DNA of 10,451 nucleotides from NCBI GenBank assembly GCA_003024985.2, contig PXIH01S0000111.1. One strand, 5' to 3'. The notes beneath the pieces are model-generated. The model had not been told where the DNA came from. It did no database searches and saw only the letters and a list, made by a program, of their open reading frames with translations. Numbering within the stretch: the first letter of the stretch is position 1; every line of letters begins with the position of its first letter. The position numbers were made by a program, and so were the translations under genes. Shown piece after piece: positions 7,780 to 10,451 of the stretch. This stretch comes from Euperipatoides rowelli (Eukaryota > Onychophora > Udeonychophora > Euonychophora > Peripatopsidae).

Positions 7780-7793
7780 TATTTATACTTTAT

Positions 7794-8750
7794 ATAATCA
7801 TGTATTTATTCAATATTAGGGATGGTATTATCACTTTTTAAAAACAGATGGCTGATAAAATATTAGTTTAATTTTATATAAAAAATTTAAATATACTATA
7901 TTGAACAGAGTCGCTGACCTAAAGCACTGACTATGCTCACTATATGGTAGAAGATTAATAGGCTAAGCTTATGATATTTTGATGAATGTGAACATTGGGT
8001 CTGCTTCTAAAAACTGCTGTTTGCATATTGATTAAGACTTTAACTCTGGATAAAATTAAAGATAATATTGAGTCTTCACAATAAAACATGTTAGTTTAAC
8101 TTTCAAATAGAAAATAAATATTATTATAAATTGTAACATTTTATGAAAGTAAAAAGATATTGGGACGCCAAAGACATTGAAAAAACATAAAAGACCTAGA
8201 ATGCATGTGCACGTTAACTTTTAATCATATCATACATGTACATGAAAAATACAGCTTTAGTATAATTTAAATATTGATTTGGTCACATGAAACAATTAGC
8301 CATTTCATTCATTCGCTTATTATTTCACAGTCGGTCAACTATGAAACGGTAAAACTGCAATACAATTATAAACAAATAAATGAAACATCCAATAATTTTG
8401 ACCTCCCTTAATCGAATCAAATACAATAAATAAGATCGCTATAATACACAAATTATATTTATGCCATACTTAATCTATAGCTAGCTTTTGTTGTTCTTAT
8501 AGGATTTGACACACAGTCACAATAATATTGTACAATATAAATATCAGCTTATGACCTATTCGCTAATTATCCTTAAAAGTATAGTAAAATAATATACTAT
8601 TTTTTGTTAAATATAATCATTATTGAAATACACAAGCAGGAGGTCATACAGTATAGTATTGTATGCATTTTAGTATAACCTGAGAAATTAGAGATTTCTT
8701 AAAAGATAAAATTTCATTTTTAGACTACAATATTTTATTCAATAATCTTT
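7794..8750. other. AT-rich stretch without a recognisable gene
   Basis: Nothing coding or structured is supported. Small palindromic strings occur, such as ATAGTA...TACTAT near 8581-8600, as expected in AT-rich DNA. Confidence 0.55.
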
Positions 8751-8879
8751 TATCCTAGTACTCTAAAATATTCCTATCTTGGTACTCTGAAAAACAGTCT
8801 CTGAAGTACTATCTTGGTATTCTAAAATACTCCTATTCTGATGCTTAAAATACTCTTATCCTGTACTTAAAATCTCACT
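8751..8879 (+). repeat. Small diverged tandem array, unit about 24 bp (five copies)
   Basis: Units begin TATCYTGGTACT or close variants and contain CTAAAATACTCC. Boundaries are 8751-8774 (24 bp), 8775-8809 (35 bp, with an insertion), 8810-8833 (24), 8834-8856 (23) and 8857-8879 (23). The order shows progressive shortening of the middle motif to the right. It is unrelated in sequence to the two larger arrays. Confidence 0.78.
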
Positions 8880-9045
8880 GGAATCGACTGATTTATATGG
8901 TATATTGTATAAATTGATTTTAAAAATTACAGGACCTTCTATGCCTCTGGGGAAAATTAATTTTGCATGTTTACTGAACACACATATTGTCATTTCAACT
9001 TAATTTAGGAAAATAATACATAAAAGTTATTGCACTTTATTTATG
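8880..9045. other. AT-rich flank, possibly the interior of a hAT-like element
   Basis: The stretch is short. A CAG...TTCT...CCT...GGGG pattern at 8930-8952 loosely resembles the terminus at 9122 read inward, which would make a 193-bp element. The adjacent octamers do not match, so the left boundary is unresolved. Confidence 0.3.
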
Positions 9046-9062
9046 CCCCCCCCCCCCCCCCC
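9046..9062. repeat. Run of 17 consecutive C
   Basis: A pure C17 tract interrupts very AT-rich sequence and adjoins the hAT-like terminus. Its length is prone to sequencing and replication slippage error. Confidence 0.97.
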
Positions 9063-9130
9063 ATCCCTTCAAACAGCTCTGCATACTCCTAGGGTCTGTC
9101 GTCTACAGGTTAAGAACTGCTGGTCTAAAC
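9063..9130 (-). mobile_element. Terminus of a hAT-superfamily (Charlie-like) transposon fragment with hAT-type target octamer
   Basis: Read on the minus strand from 9122, the sequence starts CAGCAGTTCTTAACCTG and continues to ACCCTAGGAG. This closely resembles the well-known hAT/Charlie-type terminus CAGTGGTTCTTAACC... followed by a GACCC/CCTAGG region. Directly outside lies GTCTAAAC (9123-9130), which fits the nTNNNNAn shape of hAT 8-bp target duplications. No transposase is visible and I could not find a convincing partner end or second octamer, so this is a fragment or a strongly diverged MITE. Confidence 0.62.
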
Positions 9131-9332
9131 AAAATCTTATAAACTTTTAATTTAAACACTTTAAGGACAACCCACATAAATTTGTGATCGGTTTAGGCAA
9201 TGGTGACATGACTAGGTTGTCAATCTATTTCACCGACGGAAGTGCAGACTGATCAACATCAACTCCAGTAATGTAAATGTATACAAAAAAAAATTCATAA
9301 AATAAAATAAAAAAAATCATAATTTGAACTGT
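9131..9332. other. AT-rich stretch without a recognisable gene
   Basis: No gene is visible. GC-richer words lie at 9185-9265, followed by an A-rich run near 9285-9320 that could be an eroded retroposon tail, but no recognisable head precedes it. Confidence 0.45.
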
Positions 9333-9545
9333 CAGGATTGTCTTATGGTTTTGAAGAAAATTGCACAGGAGGATGGTTACTTGCGAGTGTAAAGGTGGTG
9401 ATGATGTATCTGGATCATTATCAATCTATTAGTGAAAACCACATCTCAATATGTCATGATTTTTGAGAAAATTAACACAGATTGAAAGCTTGCTTCTGAC
9501 AAAGATATCATCTCAGGTTATGGTTTATGAGAAAGTGTCATGGAA
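9333..9545 (+). repeat. Diverged short repeat family around TTATGGTTTTTGAGAAAAT
   Basis: Three clear copies share a TCA...TTATGGTTTTTGAGAAAAT core followed by an ACA-like end: near 9336-9370, 9446-9481 and 9509-9545. A weaker fourth copy may lie near 9405-9443. Spacings of roughly 55-64 bp suggest an old tandem array. No frame is kept open across the copies. Confidence 0.5.
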
Positions 9546-10366
9546 ACAATTCTAATCCTAAAAAGCTTTTTTTTTTACTTTTAAAAATTGCTTTAAAAAT
9601 TTCTTGGACTCTCCACCCCACCCCCTCCTCATCCATGCACCTGTTGTCTAATAGAACAGACTGTTGCGAATTTTAACATCCCATCTTTGCTGTGAATATT
9701 ACCAGAAATATCATTAAAAAAATAAAACAAACTTCTTTATTAATAGTTTTCTTCATAGTGAAATATAACAAAACTTTAAAATAAACCAATTTTATTGATA
9801 AATATGTAAAATTATTATATGTTGAATCATTTCAACAGTGGAATACAATTTTAGATGATTTGCAAGATAATATTGAAAGATGATAAACATCTCTTGGGCT
9901 TGAGTTTTTTTTTGCTTAGTGATTCATCTGAGAATTCTTGACAAATAAAATCTTCTGTTGTACATTTTAAAATTCCTATATCTCGACAGTCATCTCAGTA
10001 AAATTAAATAAACTTTTAGTATGATCCCAATCTAATTCATCACTGGCTTTTTCTGGATTTTTTTTTTTTTACTGGACCAATTTATTTTAGACAATATAAT
10101 GTAGGAAGGTGGGGGAGGGTATATTCCAACAAAGATTAAAATTGTAATATAGACTTTAACACTAAATTAAAAAATATTATTTGCGTTAATATGTTAAAGT
10201 TTCTGTCAGCAAAAATGAAATATTAATGAATTAAATTGAAGTAAGTATATAAAAAATAAATGAGTAAAGTTTTGAGACTAAAGATCAGATAGATAAACAT
10301 AATTTTTGGTTTAATTAAATAATGTATGTTGATTTATTATGAACTCTATTATTATTGTGGGCGCGT
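9546..10366. other. AT-rich stretch without a recognisable gene
   Basis: No gene is visible. There are two GC-skewed patches: CCACCCCACCCCCTCC near 9614-9629 and GGAAGGTGGGGGAGGG near 10105-10120. A T13 tract at 10058-10070 is flanked by CTGGA on both sides. The patches are short and no element ends could be identified. Confidence 0.5.
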
Positions 10367-10438
10367 ATGTTAATTTTCTCGGAGCAGACCCTGAGCACCA
10401 GAGCTCACTCTAAATCGGATGTTAATTAACTCTGAGCA
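10367..10438 (+). repeat. Duplicated ATGTTAATT...CTC.GAGCA motif in a GC-richer right-edge patch
   Basis: ATGTTAATTTTCTCGGAGCA at 10367-10386 recurs as ATGTTAATTAACTCTGAGCA at 10419-10438, matching at 17 of 20 positions 52 bp apart. The base composition from about 10355 to the window end is clearly less AT-rich, so this may be the beginning of a further repeat or a transcribed region cut by the edge. Confidence 0.55.
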
Positions 10439-10451
10439 TGAAGCCTTGTGG

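Larger units (their letters stand above)
7162..7793 (+). mobile_element. 5'-truncated LINE (non-LTR retrotransposon) insertion with poly-A tail and target duplication
   Basis: The insertion holds the decayed C-terminal coding end of a LINE (7206-7682), a short 3' untranslated part, AATAAA at 7761-7766 and an A9 tail at 7771-7779. ATATTTATCTTTAT at 7162-7175 and ATATTTATACTTTAT at 7779-7793 flank it, differing by one inserted base, and make a good candidate target-site duplication. The 5' side starts directly in the last part of ORF2, with no reverse transcriptase catalytic domain, which fits the 5' truncation usual for target-primed reverse transcription. In such AT-rich DNA the duplication could be partly fortuitous, but it abuts both the tail and the coding homology. 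Confidence 0.82.

Noticed and set aside
8930-9122. Complete 193-bp hAT MITE
   Set aside because: The left CAG...TTCT pattern matches only loosely, and the flanking octamers (AAAAATTA and GTCTAAAC) differ. Only the right terminus is claimed.

Overview
This window looks like non-coding, repeat-dominated nuclear DNA from an animal, most plausibly an arthropod such as an insect. The support is indirect: a very AT-rich background, a decayed non-LTR retrotransposon whose C-terminal protein motifs are widespread in insects and other invertebrates, a SINE-like element with an (AAAT)n tail, and inverted-repeat DNA transposon remnants. I found no intact host protein gene, rRNA or true tRNA gene, bacterial-type operon or CRISPR array. 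The longest open frames (antisense across 2855-4756) are by-products of a tandem repeat and should not be annotated as proteins.

Layout, left to right. 1-570: right part of a degenerate 33-bp minisatellite that runs off the left edge. 571-1072: AT-rich unique sequence. 1073-2020: a 942-bp non-autonomous DNA transposon with 31-bp terminal inverted repeats (28/31 matching) and a TTA target duplication, resembling the PIF/Harbinger class. 2021-2752: AT-rich, with a diverged direct duplication. 2753-4760: a roughly 2-kb minisatellite, less AT-rich than its surroundings. Its units measure 32 or 44 bp, it carries a higher-order duplication at 4056-4373, and it holds a one-base gap (N at 4606) flanked by two identical 68-bp copies, which looks like an assembly join. 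4761-6292: AT-rich, no gene. 6305-6534: probable tRNA-related SINE ending in (AAAT)n. 7162-7793: 5'-truncated, dead LINE 3' end with a poly-A tail and a matching candidate target duplication on both sides. 8751-8879: small 24-bp tandem array. 9046-9130: a run of 17 C followed by one end of a hAT-like element and a hAT-type octamer. 9333-9545: a diverged short repeat family. 9546-10451: AT-rich, with a duplicated motif in a GC-richer patch at the right edge.

Nothing here works together as a pathway. The window records several kinds of genome turnover: minisatellite expansion, cut-and-paste insertion, and target-primed retrotransposition. The observations most worth checking are the gap-flanking duplication, the TIR element, the 32/44-bp unit structure of the large array, and the SINE. 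I did not find evidence of a new gene system.
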